Below are positions 1-11,125 of a stretch of DNA of 64,000 bases, in pieces. Each line of letters begins with the position of its first letter. Positions within the stretch are counted from its first letter, which is position 1. A model generated the notes under the pieces. It had not been told where the DNA came from and did not search any database. It was given only the letters and a program-made list of their open reading frames with translations. Source of the stretch: Dugong dugon (taxonomy: Eukaryota > Chordata > Mammalia > Sirenia > Dugongidae); the NCBI GenBank assembly GCA_030035585.1, contig CM057466.1, forward strand, positions 56,613,233 to 56,677,232, written 5' to 3'. A program made the translations under genes and the position numbers.

Positions 1-1079
1 ACCAACCAAGGTAATGAACTCTTGAGGATAAAACAGAACTAAAAGATTTACAACAGGGAACAAGAGAGGTCAATCTGTAAATAATAACAACATCAGAACA
101 ATAAAAGAGGGAATAAACGGTGTAGGTATAGTATATAACTTTCAAATGAGAAGAAGTCAAGGTGATATCAAGTAATAAAAGACTGGTTTAAACTTAGGAA
201 GACAGGGATAAATTTCAAAGTAACCACAAAGAAAGTTAACAAAACTACTCTTCAAAATAAAGAAGAAAAACATAAAGTCTCAGTGAACACAAAATCTACA
301 AAAACGAAAGAAACAAACAAACAAAAAAATCCACAAATAAAAGAAATTCAGCAAGGAGATTAAGAGGAACAAAGAAAACATCATGACCACCAAAAAAAAG
401 AGAAGCATTGAAACTCACACCTATCAATAATCATACTGAACCTAAATGGCTTAAATAATGAGACAGAGAGTGACAGAATAGATAAGACAAACAGGACCAA
501 TCAATATGCTGCCTACAAGAGACACACCTTAAAAACAAAAACATAAATATATTAAAAATCAAAAGATGGAAAAAATATATCAAACAAACAGCAACCAAAA
601 AAGAGCAGGAGGGGCAACACTAATCTCAGATAAAATAGCTTTCAACAAAATCCACCATAAAAGACAAGGAAGGACATTATATAATGATTAAAGGGAAAAT
701 ACACCATGAGGACATAACCATAATAAATATCTACACACCCAACAACAGGGCTCCAAAATACATAAAACAAAATCTAACAACACTGAAAAGAGAAATTGAC
801 AGTTTCACAACAATAGTATGAGACTTCAATACACTGCTCTCAGTAAAGGGCAGAACATCTGGAAAGAAACTCAACAAAGATACAGAAGATTTAAGGGCCA
901 CAATCAGCCAATCTGACTTCATAGACATACATAGAACATTCCACCCAACAGCAGTAAATGTACATCCTTTTCCAACGCACAAGGAACATTCTCCACGAAT
1001 AGACTACATCTTAGGCTACAAATCAACCCTCAACAAAATCCAAAACACTGAGATAATACAAAGCATATTCTCTAATTAC

Positions 1080-1362
1080 AATGCCATAAAAGTAGAAATT
1101 AATCAAAGGAAGAGCAAGAAAAAAAAAGAAGAAGAAACTGAATAACACTTTGCTTAAAAACCACTGGGTAATAGCACAATGCTATAAAAGTAGAAATTAA
1201 TAAAAGGAAGAGCAAGGGAAAAAAAAGAAACTGAATAACACTTTGCTTAAAAACCACTAGGTAATAGCACAATGCCATAAAAGTAGAAATTAAAAAAAGG
1301 AAGAGCAAGGGAAAAAAAAAAGAAACCGAGTAACACTTTGCCTAAAAACCGCTGGGTAATAG
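1080..1362 (+). repeat. Three-copy tandem repeat inside L1 ORF2
   Basis: Units begin AATGC(C/T)ATAAAAGTAG at 1080, 1178 and 1271 and are 98, 93 and about 92 bp long. Each ends near GGGTAATAG or AGGTAATAG. Differences are mainly in the length of an A-run in the middle. The first two unit lengths are not multiples of three, so the frame would break even without the point mutations. Confidence 0.93.
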
Positions 1363-2077
1363 AAGAAATCAAAGATGGAATAAAAAATCCGTAGAGTCAA
1401 ACAAGAATGAAAACACATCATACCAAAACCTTTGGGACACAGCAAAAGCAGTACTCATAGGTCAATTTATAGCAATAGATGAAAACATCAAAAAAAGAAG
1501 AAAGGGACAAAATCAAAACATTAGCTATACAACTCAGACAAATAGAAAGAGAACAGCAAAAGTAGCCCGCAGCCACCGGAAGAAAGGAAATAATAAAAAT
1601 CAGAGCAGAAATAAATGAAATGGAGAACAGAAAAACAATAGATAGAATCAATTAAAAAAAAGTTAGTTCTTTGAAAGGATCAACAAAATTGACAAACTAC
1701 TGGCCAAACTGACAAAATAAAACCAGAAGAGGAGGCAAATAGCCCAAATAAGAAATAAAATGGGGGACATTACAACAGACCAAACTGAAATAAAAAGGAT
1801 CATAAGAGAGTAATATGAAAAACTGTATTTCAACAAATTTGAAAACCTAGAGTAAATGGACAAATTTCTAGAAACACACTAACTACCTAAGCTAACACAA
1901 ACTGCTGTTGAAAATCTGAACAGACCCATAAAAAGAGAAGAGATTGAAAAGGTAACAAAAAAACTCCCAACCAAAAAAAGCCCTGGCCAGATGTCTTCAC
2001 TGGAGAATTCTACCAAACGTTCATAGAAGAGGTCACACCAGTACTACTCAAACTATTTCAGAACATAGAAAAGAAAG

Positions 2078-2561
2078 TGTATTAGTCATCTAGTGCTGCT
2101 ATAACAGAATTACCACAAGTGGATGGTTTTAACGAAGAGAAGTTTATTTCCTCACAGTTAAAGTAGGCTAAAAGTCCAAATTCAGGGCATCAGCTCCAGG
2201 GGAAGGCTTTTTCTCTCTGTTGGCCTTCTTCTCTTTGGTGTTCCCCCAGACTAGGACCTTCTCGGTACAGGGACCCTGATCTAAAGGATGTGCTCTGCTC
2301 TCAGCACTGCTTTCTTGATGGTATGAGGTCCCCATCTTCTCTCTGCTCACTTCTGTCTTTTATATATCAAGAGATTGCCTCAGGACACAATCCAATCTTG
2401 TAGATTGAGTTCTGCCTCACTAACACAACTTCCGCCCATCCTCCCTCATTAACATCATAGAGGCAGGATTTACAACATATAGGAAAATCACACAATACCG
2501 GGAATCATGACCCAGACAAATTGGTACACATTTTTTGGGGGGCACAATTCAAACTATGACA
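2078..2561 (-). mobile_element. MaLR/ERVL-like solo LTR inserted in the L1
   Basis: On the plus strand it runs from TGTATTAGTC to CTATGACA, so the LTR reads TG...CA on the minus strand. It is flanked by near-identical 5-bp repeats (GAAAG at 2073-2077, GGAAG at 2562-2566). The same family is at 8651-9165 and 50000-50519. Internal landmarks include AGTCCAAATTCAGGGCATCA and CACAATTCAA. It is a solo LTR without internal sequence. It is younger than the L1 it interrupts. Confidence 0.85.
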
Positions 2562-4850
2562 GGAAGGGATACTTCCAAATTCATTCTAGGAAGACAATAT
2601 AACCCCGATACCGAAACAGGGCAAAGACACCACAAAAAAAGAAAATTACAGACCAATATCTCATGAATATAAATGCGAAAACTCTTAACAAAATTCTAGC
2701 CAACAGAATTTAGCATCATATCAAAAAAATAATACACCATGACCAGGTGGGATTCATATTAGGTATGCAAGGAGGGTTCAACATTAGAAAATCAATTAAT
2801 GTAATCCACTACATAAATAAAACAAAAGAAAATAATCACATGATCATCTCAATCAGTAAGATAGGAATAAAAGGGAAATTCCTCAACATAATAAATAATA
2901 ATAAAGGACATCTATACAAAAACAACAGCCAATATCATTCTCAATGGAGAAAGACTGAAAACATTCCCCCTGAGAACAGGAACAAGACAAGGATGCCCTT
3001 TATCACCACTCCTATCTAATATTGTGCTGGAAGCCCTAGCTAGAGCAATAGGGCAAGAAAAAGAAATAAAGGGCATCAAAAATAGTAAGGAAGAAATAAA
3101 ACCATCCCTATCTGAGGATAATATGATACTATACATAGAGAACCCTAAAGACTTCACAAGAAAACTACTGGAACTAATAGAAAGATTCAGTAGAGTAGCA
3201 GGAAACAAGACCAACATACAAAAATCAGTTGGATTCCTATATACTAATAAAAAGAACTATGAAAAGGAAATCAGGAAAGCACTACCATTTATAATAGCCA
3301 GCCCCTAAAAAAATAAAATACTTAGGAATAAATCTAACCAGGGACATAAAAGACCTATACAAAGAAAACTACAAAACACTACTGCAAGAAACCAAACAAG
3401 ACCTACTTAAATGGAAAAACATATCACGCTCATAGATATGTAGACACAACATTGTGAAAATGTCAATTTTACCTAAAGCAATCTAGAAACACAATGCAAT
3501 CCAGATGAAAATACCAACAGCATTCTTTAAAGAGATAGAAAAACTAATCATTAAATTTATGTGGACAGGAAAGAGGCCCTGAATAAGTAAAGCACTATTG
3601 AAGAAGAAGAACAAAGTAGGAGGCCTCCCACTACCTGACCTCACAACCTACATACAGCTACGGTAGTCAAAACAGTGTGGTACTGATACAATGACAGACA
3701 CATTGACCAATGGAACAGAATCAAGAGCCCAGATATAAATCCATCCACCTACAGTCACCTGACCTTTGACACAGGCCCAAAGTCCATTAAACGGGGAAAA
3801 GACAAACTTTAAAACAAATGGTGCTGGCAAAACTGGATCACCACCTGTAAAAAAATGAAACAGGACCCATACCTTACACCATACACAAAAACTAATTCGA
3901 AATGCATCAAAGACCTAAATATAAAACCAAAAACTATAAAGGCCCTAATACACTGCATAAATAGGATACAAACCATAACTAACAATGCACAAACACCAGA
4001 AGATAAGTTAGGTAACAGGGATCTTCTAAAAATTAAACACTTATGCTCATCAAAAGACTTCACCAAAAGAGTAAAAAGAGAACCTACAGACTGGGAAAAA
4101 AATTTGGCTATGACATTAGACAAAGGTTTAATCTCTAAAATCAATAGGAAAATCCAATACCTCTACAACAAAAAGATAATTCAATTAAAAAGTTGGCAAA
4201 GGATAAGACCAGGCACTTCACCAAAGAAGACATTCAGGTGGCTAACAGACACATGAGGAAATGCTCATAATCACTAATCATTAGAGAAATACAAATCAAA
4301 ACTACAATGAGATACCCTCTCACCCTGACATTAATGGCACGAATCAAGAAAACAGAAAGTAACAAATGTTGGAGAGGCTTTGGGGAGATTGGAACTCTTA
4401 TGCACTGCTGGAGGAAATGCAAAATGGTACCACCATTTTGGAAAATGATATGGTGGTTCCTTAAAAAGCTAGAAATAGATACCATATGATCTAACAACCC
4501 CTCTCTTAGGAATATATCCTACAGAAATAAGACCTGTCACACGAATAGACATATACATCCCCATGTTCATTGCAGTATTATTCACATAAGCAAAAATGAT
4601 GGAAATAACATAAGTGCCTATCAACAGATGAATGGATAAACAAATTATGGTACATACACCCAATGGAATACCATACAATGATAAAGAACAATGATGTATC
4701 TGTGAAACATTTCATAATATGGATGAATCTGCAGGGCATTGTGCTGAGTGAAATAAGTCAATCATAAAAGGACAAATATTGTATGAAACCACTATTATAA
4801 AAATTCATGAAAATGTTTACATACAGAAAGAAATAATCTTTGATGGCTAC

Positions 4851-5785
4851 TAGGAAGGGGAGGGATGGGGAGGGAAAAACACTAAACAGACAATAGATAA
4901 GTAGTAACTTTGGTGAAGGGTAAGACAGTACACAATACTGGGAAAGTCAGCACAACTTGACCAAGGCAAGGTCATGGAAGCTTCATAGACACGTCCGGCC
5001 TCCCTGAGGGACTGAATTACTGGGCTGAGGGCTGTGGGGACCATGGTCTCAGGGAACATCCAGCTCAATTGGCATAAAGTAGTTTATAAAGAAAATGTTC
5101 TACATCCTACTTTGTTGAGTAGTGGCTGGGGTCTTAAAAACTTGTGATACATCTACTGGTCCCACCACTTCTGGAGTAAGGGAGAATGAAGAAAACCAAA
5201 GACTCAAGGGAAAGATTAGCCCAAAGGACTAATAGACACATGACTACCACAGTCTACACCAGACTGAGTCCAGGACAACTAGATGGCACCCGACCAATGC
5301 TACTACCACCGACTGCTCTGACAGGGATCACAACAGAGGGCCCTGGACACAGCTGGAGATAAATGTAGAACAAAATTCTAACTCACAGAAAAAGACCAGA
5401 CTTACTGGTTTGACAAAGACTGGAGAAACCCCAAAAATATGGCCCCCGGACACCCTTTTAACTCAGTAATGAAGTCACTCCTGAGGTTCACCTTTCAACC
5501 AAAGATTAGACTGGCCTATAAAACAAACAATAACACATGTTGCTCAACCATGTATGTGAGACTAAATGGGCACACCAGCCCAGGGGCAAGCATAATAAGG
5601 CAGGAGGGGACAGGAAAGCTAGATGAATGGAAATGAGGAACTGAAGGTTGAAAAGGGGAGAGGGTTGGCAGGTCATGGGGTTGGCAACCAATGTCACAAA
5701 ACAATGTGTATTGTGTAATGAGAAACTAATTTGCTCTGTAAATTTCCACCTAAAGCACAATAAAGAATAAAAAGAAGAAAGACCA
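4851..5785 (+). other. L1 3' UTR, simple single-ended form
   Basis: This non-coding segment starts at GAAGGGGAGGGATGGGG. It holds blocks also present in the L1 copies at 11.1 (minus), 20.8, 34.0 and 36.0 kb, for example GACAGTACACAATACTGGG, ATCCAGCTCAATTGGCATAA and AAACTAATTTGCTCTGTAAA. It ends once, in a single A-rich tail, unlike the composite tails at 21.7-23.0 and 36.0-37.4 kb. Confidence 0.85.
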
Positions 5786-7870
5786 GTTAATACAACTATT
5801 ATTCAAATTTACTCACCAACCTCCAATGCCAAATATGAAGAAATTGAAGATTTTTACCAACTTCTGCAGTGTGAAATTGATCAAACATGCAATCAAGATG
5901 CATTGATAATTACTGATGATTGGAATGCGAAAGTTGGAAACGAAGAAGGATCAGTAGTGGAAAAATATGGCCTTGGTGAAAGAAATGATGCTGGAGATAG
6001 CATGAAAGACTTTTGCAAGACCAATGATCTATGCGTTGGCAATACCTTTTGTCAACAACATAAACAGCGGCTATACATGTGGACCTCACCAGATGGAATA
6101 TACAGGAATCAGATCAAGTATATCTGTGGAAAGAGACAATGGAGAAGCTCAATATTATCAGTCAGAACAAGGCCAGGAGCCTATTGCAGAACAGGCCATC
6201 AATTGCTCATATGCAAGTTCAAGTGGAAGCTGAAGAAGATTACAAGTTCTTGAGAGTCAAAGTATGACCCTAAGTATATCCCACCTGAACTTAGAGACCA
6301 TCTCAAGAATAGATTTGACATATTGAACACTAATGACCGAACACCAGATAAGTTGTGGGATGACATCAAAGACATCATACATAAAGAAAGCAAAAGTCAA
6401 TAAAAAGACAGGAAAGAAAGAAAAGACCAAAATGAATGTCAGAAGAGATTCTGAAACTTGCTCTTGAACATAGAGTAGCTAAAGCGAAGGGAAGAAATAA
6501 TGAAGTGAAAGAGCTGAACAGAAGATTTCAAAGGGTGGCTCAAGAAGACAAAGTAAAGTATTATAATGAAAGGTGCAAAGACCTGGAGTTAGAATACCAA
6601 AAGGGAAGAACATGCTCAGCATTTCTCAAGCTGAAAGAACTAAAGAAAAAATTCAAGCCTCAAGTTGCAATATTGAAGGATTCTATGGGGAAAATATTAA
6701 ATGATGCAGGAAGCATCAATAGAAGATAGAAGGAATACACAGAGTCACTCTACCAAAAAGAACTGGTCAACGTTCAACGGTTTCAGGAGGCAGCATATGA
6801 TCAGGAACTGATTGTATTGAAGGAAGAAGTCCCAAGCTGTACTGAACTCCAGGAAATGACTGCATACCAATTCAGATGATTCAACAAACAGATGCAATGC
6901 TGGAAGCTCTCACTCATCTATGCCAAGAAGTTTGAAAGACAGCTACCTGGCCAACCAACTGGAAGAGATTCATATTTGTGCCCATTCCAAAGAAAGATGA
7001 TCCAACCAAATGCAGAAATGATCGAACAATATCATATGCAAGTAAAGTTTTGCTGAAGATAATTAAAAAATGGTTGCAGCAGTAGACTGACAGAGAACCG
7101 CCAGAAATTCGAGCCCGATTGAGAAGTAGTTGTGGAACGAGGGATATCATTGCTAATGTCAGATGGACCTTGGCAGGAAGCAGAGAATACCAGAAAGATG
7201 TTTACTTGTGTTTTACTGACTGTGCAAAGGCATTTGACTGTGTGGATCATAACAAATTATGAATAACATTGGAAGAATGGGAATTCCAGAACACTTAATT
7301 GTGCTCATGTGGAAACTGTCAATAGACCAAAGGCAGTCATTCAAACCGAAAAAAGGCATACTGTGTGGTTTAAAATCAGGAAAGGTGTGTGTCACCATTG
7401 TAACCTTTCACTATACTTATTCAATCTGTATGCTGAGCAAATAATCCGAGAAGCTGGACTATATGAAGAACTCTGCATCAGGACTGAAGGAAGACTCATT
7501 AACAACCTGTGATATGCAGATGAAACAACACTGCATGCTGAAAGTGAAGAGGACTCGAAGCACTTACTGATGAAGATCGAAGACTACAGCTTTCAGTATG
7601 GATTACACCTCAACATAAAGAAAACAAAAATCCTCACAACTAGACCAATAAGCAGCATCATGATAAACAGAGAAAATATTAAAGTTGTCAAGGATTTCAT
7701 TTTACTTGGATCCACAACCAACCCTCATAGAAGCAGCAGTCAAGAAATCAAACAATGTATTGTATTGGGCAAAACTCCTGCAAAAGACCTCTTTAAAGTG
7801 TTAAAAAGCAAAGATGTCACTTTGAGGACTAAGGTGCACCTGACCCAAGCCATCTACTCGTTATCTATTA
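5786..7870 (+). pseudogene. RTE ORF2 remnant (AP-type endonuclease and reverse transcriptase)
   Basis: In RTE elements this protein nicks DNA and reverse-transcribes the element RNA, and it probably also served AfroSINEs. Visible parts are TIIQIYSPTSNAK, then DDWNAKVGN near 5920-5940, RLYMWTSPDG near 6070 and RNQIKYI near 6110. The C-terminal endonuclease box, normally with Asp-His, reads TGHQLLICKF near 6195-6220, so its Asp is gone. A linker (ALEHRVAKAKGRNNEVKELN) follows at 6436-6729. RT motif A is readable as FTDCAKAFDCVDHNKL near 7205-7258. The RT active-site box is YADE instead of YADD near 7511-7525, directly after a TGA stop. Further stops and frameshifts break it. It resembles BovB throughout. 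Confidence 0.9.
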
Positions 7871-7873
7871 AGT
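5786..7873 (+). mobile_element. RTE/BovB-type LINE fragment
   Basis: The fragment starts inside the endonuclease (ATTATTCAAATTTACTCACC) and runs into the reverse transcriptase, ending near ACCCAAGCCATCTACTCG. The 5' UTR and the 3' tail (CACCTAACAACAACAA) are both missing. It directly follows the A-rich L1 tail. Overlapping stretches at 9.3-10.6, 23.0-25.7, 41.6 and 63.9 kb are colinear with it, so it belongs to the same family. Confidence 0.92.
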
Positions 7874-7984
7874 AGTCGGCATTTAAATTCTGTCAGAGGC
7901 AAAGGTATTCCTAGTCACTGCTTCTCCACTCCTCTACCAAGGCTTTAAACTACCCTTCTATCCCTTGGCTGGACTATTGTGATA

Positions 7985-8650
7985 TACTTTTTTTTAAAAT
8001 TGCTTTAAAAATGTAAACAGCACCACATCTGCCAGTTGAATAAATTTTGCATATGCAATTCATTGATTGACCATTGATTGACATTGATTGACATTTAGGT
8101 GGTTTCTACCTCTTGGCTATTATGAATAATGATACTACAAACACTCATGTACAAGTTTTTGTGTTTTCATTTCTCTTGAGTTTATACCTAGGAGTAGAAT
8201 TGCTGGGTCATGAGGTAAGACTGTTTAATTTTTTGAGAAATTGCCAGACTGTTTTCCAAAGTGACTGTGCCATTTTACTTTCCCACCAGCAATGTGTGAG
8301 GGTCCCGGCTTCTCCACATCCTCACCTCAAAAACTTCACCTGTTTTTAATCTGTCTTTTTTATTATAGTCATCCTAGTGAGTATGAAGTCGTATCTCACT
8401 GTGATTTAGATTTATATTTTGCTAATGATATTGAGCATCTTTTCATGTGCTTATCGGCCATTTGTATATCTTCTTTGAAGAAATGTCTCCTCAAACCCTT
8501 TGCTCATTTAAAAAACTGCGTTATTTGTCTTTTTATTTTGGAATAGTAAGAGTTCATTGTATATTCTGGATACTAGTCTCTTATCAGTATATTACTTGCA
8601 AATATATTTTCCAGGTCTGTGGGTTGTCTTTTCACTTTCTCGAAGGTGTC
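7985..8650 (-). mobile_element. Old L1M, ORF2 3' end
   Basis: Reverse-strand matches to the L1 ORF2 C-terminus are clear: GGGTCATGAGG at 8206-8216, CCACCAGCAATGTGTGAG near 8283, and TATTTTCCAGGTCTGTGGG near 8606. Low-level similarity may resume after the LTR at 9165. Divergence is high, as for pre-placental or early placental L1M. Confidence 0.8.
8061..8095. repeat. Short tandem repeat ATTGATTGAC
   Basis: Three copies of (C)ATTGATTGAC lie head to tail inside the old L1 3' region. Confidence 0.85.
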
Positions 8651-9165
8651 TATCATGGATTGAATTATGTCCCCCCAAAATATCTGTCAACTTGGCTGGG
8701 TCATGATTCACAGTATTGTATAATTGTGTACCATTTTGTAATCTGATGTGATTTCCTTATGTGTTGTAAATTCAACCACTATGATCAAATAAGATGGATT
8801 AGCGGCAGTTACACTGATGAGGTATACAAGATTGGATAGTGTCTTAAGCCACTCTATTTTGAGATATTAAAGACAGAAGTGAGCAGAGACACATGGGAAC
8901 CTCATACCACCAAGAAAGCAGTGCTGGGAGCAAAGCATGTCCTTTGGACCTAAGGTTCCTGTGCTGAGATGCTCCCAGACCAAGGGAAGACTGATGCATC
9001 ACAAGGACCTTCCTCTAGAGCTGACAGAAAGAGAAAGCCCTCTCCTGGAACTGAAGCCCTGAATTTGGACTTGTAGCCTACTGGACTTTGAGAGAATAAA
9101 TTTCTCTTTGTTAAAGCCATCAACTTGTGGTATTTCTGTTATAGCAGCACTAGATGACTAAGACA
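8651..9165 (+). mobile_element. MaLR/ERVL-like solo LTR with perfect 5-bp TSD
   Basis: It begins TATCATGGATTG (the canonical TG has become TA) and ends CTAAGACA. GTGTC flanks both sides exactly (8646-8650 and 9166-9170). A polyadenylation-type AATAAA is present near 9098. It is the plus-strand relative of the LTRs at 2078-2561 and 50000-50519. No internal retroviral sequence remains. Confidence 0.9.
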
Positions 9166-9317
9166 GTGTCATTTTCAGGAATCTGCTGAAAATTTAAGTG
9201 GAAAGTCAACAGACTTATGAAAACTTTGTTGGAAAATAATTTGATTTAGGATATTCACAATTCCCATTCAAGAATATGGCATGTCTCTTAATTTATTCAA
9301 TAATTATCAAATGCATT

Positions 9318-9882
9318 TTGCTTTCTTCATGTATGACATCCTTGATGTCATCTCACAACTTGTCTGGTGTTCCGTCATTATCTATTCATCTATTTAATCT
9401 ATTCATTGTTGGTGTTCAGTGTGTCAAATCCATTCTTCAGATGGTCTCTAAATTCAGGTGGGATATATTCAAGGTTGTACTTTGGCTTTCATGGACTTGT
9501 TTTTATTTTCTTCAGCTTCAACTTGAACTTGCATATGAGCAATTGATGGTCTGTTCCACAGTCAGCCGCTGTCTTTGTTCTGAGTGATGATATTGAGCTT
9601 TTCTATCATCTCTTTCCACAGATATAGTTGAACTGATTCCTGTGATTTCTATCTGGTGAGGCCCACAGGTATAGCTGCTATTTATGTTGCTGAAAAAAGG
9701 TACTTGCAATGAATAAGTTGTTGGTCTTGCAAAATTCTATCATGTGATCTTTGGTTTTGTTTATATCACCAAGGCCGTATTTTCCAACTAAAATCCTTTT
9801 TCTTTGTTTCCAACTTTTGCATTCCAATTGTCAGTAATTATCAATGCATCTTGATTGCATGTTTGATCAATTTCAGACTGCA
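9318..9882 (-). mobile_element. RTE fragment, endonuclease part, inverted arm
   Basis: The reverse strand reads the RTE endonuclease from LQSEIDQTCNQDALI-like sequence at 9882 down to the DDIKD region near 9335. It includes TCATTGCAAGTACC-type sequence and CATATGCAAGTTCAAG. It stops abruptly at about 9318 without an RTE 3' tail. Its 5' edge meets the 5' end of the plus-strand arm at 9882/9883. Confidence 0.88.
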
Positions 9883-10560
9883 AATACCATCAGGGTCACC
9901 TATGGTGGACAGGTTTTAGCAGCGCTTCCAGGCTAAGACAGACTAGGAAGAAGGACCTGGTGGTTTACTTCTGAAAAAACTGGCCAGTGAAACCCTTATG
10001 AATAGCAGTGGAACATTGTCTGGTATAGTGTCAGAAGATGAGTCCCTCAGGTTGGAAGGCACTCAAAATACTACTGGAGAAGCGCTGTCTCCTGAAAGTA
10101 GAGTTGACCTTACTTATGTGGATGGAGTAAAGTTTTTGGGACCTTCATTTGCTGATGTTGCACGACTTAAAATGAGAAGAAACTACTGTGAACATCAATT
10201 AATAAATGAAACATGGAGTGTACAAAGTGTGAATCTAGGAAGATTGGATGTGGTCAAAAATGAAATGGAATGCTTGAAGATAGATATCCTAGGCATTAGT
10301 GAGCTGAAATGGACTGGTATTGGCCATTTTGAATCAGACAATCATATATGCTAAGAATGACAAATTGAAGAGGAATGGTTTCACATTCATAGTCAAAAAG
10401 AACGCTTCAACATATATCCTGAAGTACAATGCTGTCAGTGAAAGGATACTATCCATAAGCCTACAAGAAAGATCAATTAATATGACTATTATTCAAATTT
10501 ATGCACCAACTAGTAATGCCAAAGGTGAAGAAACTGAAGATTTTTACTATTACTGTAACT
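9883..10560 (+). mobile_element. RTE 5' UTR and ORF start, head-to-head arm
   Basis: It begins in the RTE 5' UTR (AATACCATCAGGGTCACC) and runs through the ORF start to EETEDFYYY. That is where the oppositely oriented arm at 9318-9882 picks up in element coordinates. Together the two arms rebuild a continuous stretch of RTE with its 5' half inverted. Confidence 0.88.
9998..10556 (+). pseudogene. RTE ORF2 N-terminal remnant
   Basis: An open stretch of 118 codons (9998-10354) reads MNSSGTLSGIVSEDESLRLE and ends just after DILGISELKWTGIGHFESD, a highly conserved RTE/BovB endonuclease block. A frameshift then moves the reading to 10320-10562, with NMTIIQIYAPTSNAKGEE. This is the amino end of the AP-like endonuclease. 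The N-terminal leader up to SFADVARLKMRRN is also found, inverted, at 23553-23738. It is too short and broken to be active. Confidence 0.85.
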
Positions 10561-10914
10561 AACACAAAAGATGCATCCAACAAATATTTGAAAGGTTGGA
10601 TAAAAGGGTCTGGAAAATGTAGACACTTGATAAGTTTTTGTGCTGGAGATTCTGTAACATAAAGCTAATAAATGGTAAATTATATAGTGATCCAACTCAG
10701 GTGATGGTTATTAAGGTTGATTTTTTAAATAAGAATAAAAATCCCTAAGGGGAGAGGAAATGAAGCACGGTGAACCATAGGTTCCTCCATATGGCTGGGA
10801 GTCCGCTTAAGTGACTGGGGCTGGTTCCCACAAGACAATAGGCAACCTCATATAAGTGTCTCTGTGCAAGGTTTGTGGGTTTGCTGCCACATCTCTGGTT
10901 CCTCTATGTCCTCT
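10561..10914. other. No recognised feature
   Basis: This is AT-rich unique-looking sequence. I see no coding pattern and no repeat that I can name. Confidence 0.5.
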
Positions 10915-11125
10915 TCGCATTGAGGCTTACTCTGGGTCAGGTACAGTTGCTATGCAATATCTCTTTTAAACTTTACAGTGGTGAGAGGTAGATATTACCA
11001 TCTCCATTTTTTATAGCTAGGGAGCCTGTAGCTTGAAGGGGTTAAGTAACTTGCCCAAAGTCATCCAGTAAGAACTGGTTGAACAGTCATTTGGACTCAG
11101 GTCTAACTCCAAAGCCCATTTCTTT
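10915..11125 (-). repeat. MIR SINE fossil
   Basis: The plus strand carries GGGGTTAAGTAACTTGCCCA and GGACTCAGGTCTAACTCC, the reverse complement of the MIR core and head region. It was the target of the L1 insertion at 11126. Confidence 0.85.

Larger units (their letters stand above)
430..4850 (+). pseudogene. L1 ORF2 remnant (endonuclease and reverse transcriptase)
   Basis: Conceptual translation gives L1 ORF2p, the endonuclease/reverse transcriptase that nicks target DNA and copies L1 RNA. Endonuclease-like segments run about 540-1080 (INIYTPNNRAPKYIK, then SPRIDYILGYKSTLNK). The fingers region (NYRPISL) lies near 2650, and [14 protein letters not shown], the GQP-type motif B, near 2965-3010. 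Two catalytic parts are lost. The segment that should carry motif A (the first Asp) is missing at a junction near 2855, where IISI runs straight into KIGIKG. The FADD box near 3111-3128 reads SEDNMILY. Downstream, TGCTGGAGGAAATGCAAAATGG near 4400-4430 is typical of the ORF2 C-terminal region. Stops occur throughout, and an LTR splits the gene at 2078. No protein is expected. Confidence 0.9.
1..5785 (+). mobile_element. Afrotherian L1 LINE, ORF1 lost off the left edge
   Basis: The window opens in the ORF1-ORF2 spacer of an L1. The same spacer reappears after ORF1 at about 20440-20830. It is followed by a decayed ORF2 and a 3' UTR of about 930 bp ending in an A-rich tail with AATAAAG near 5758. 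Three more copies of this 3' UTR (11.1, 34.0 and 36.0 kb) confirm the end. An LTR (2078-2561) and a local tandem triplication (1080-1362) interrupt it. Many stops and frameshifts make it immobile. The tail abuts an RTE fragment. Confidence 0.93.
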
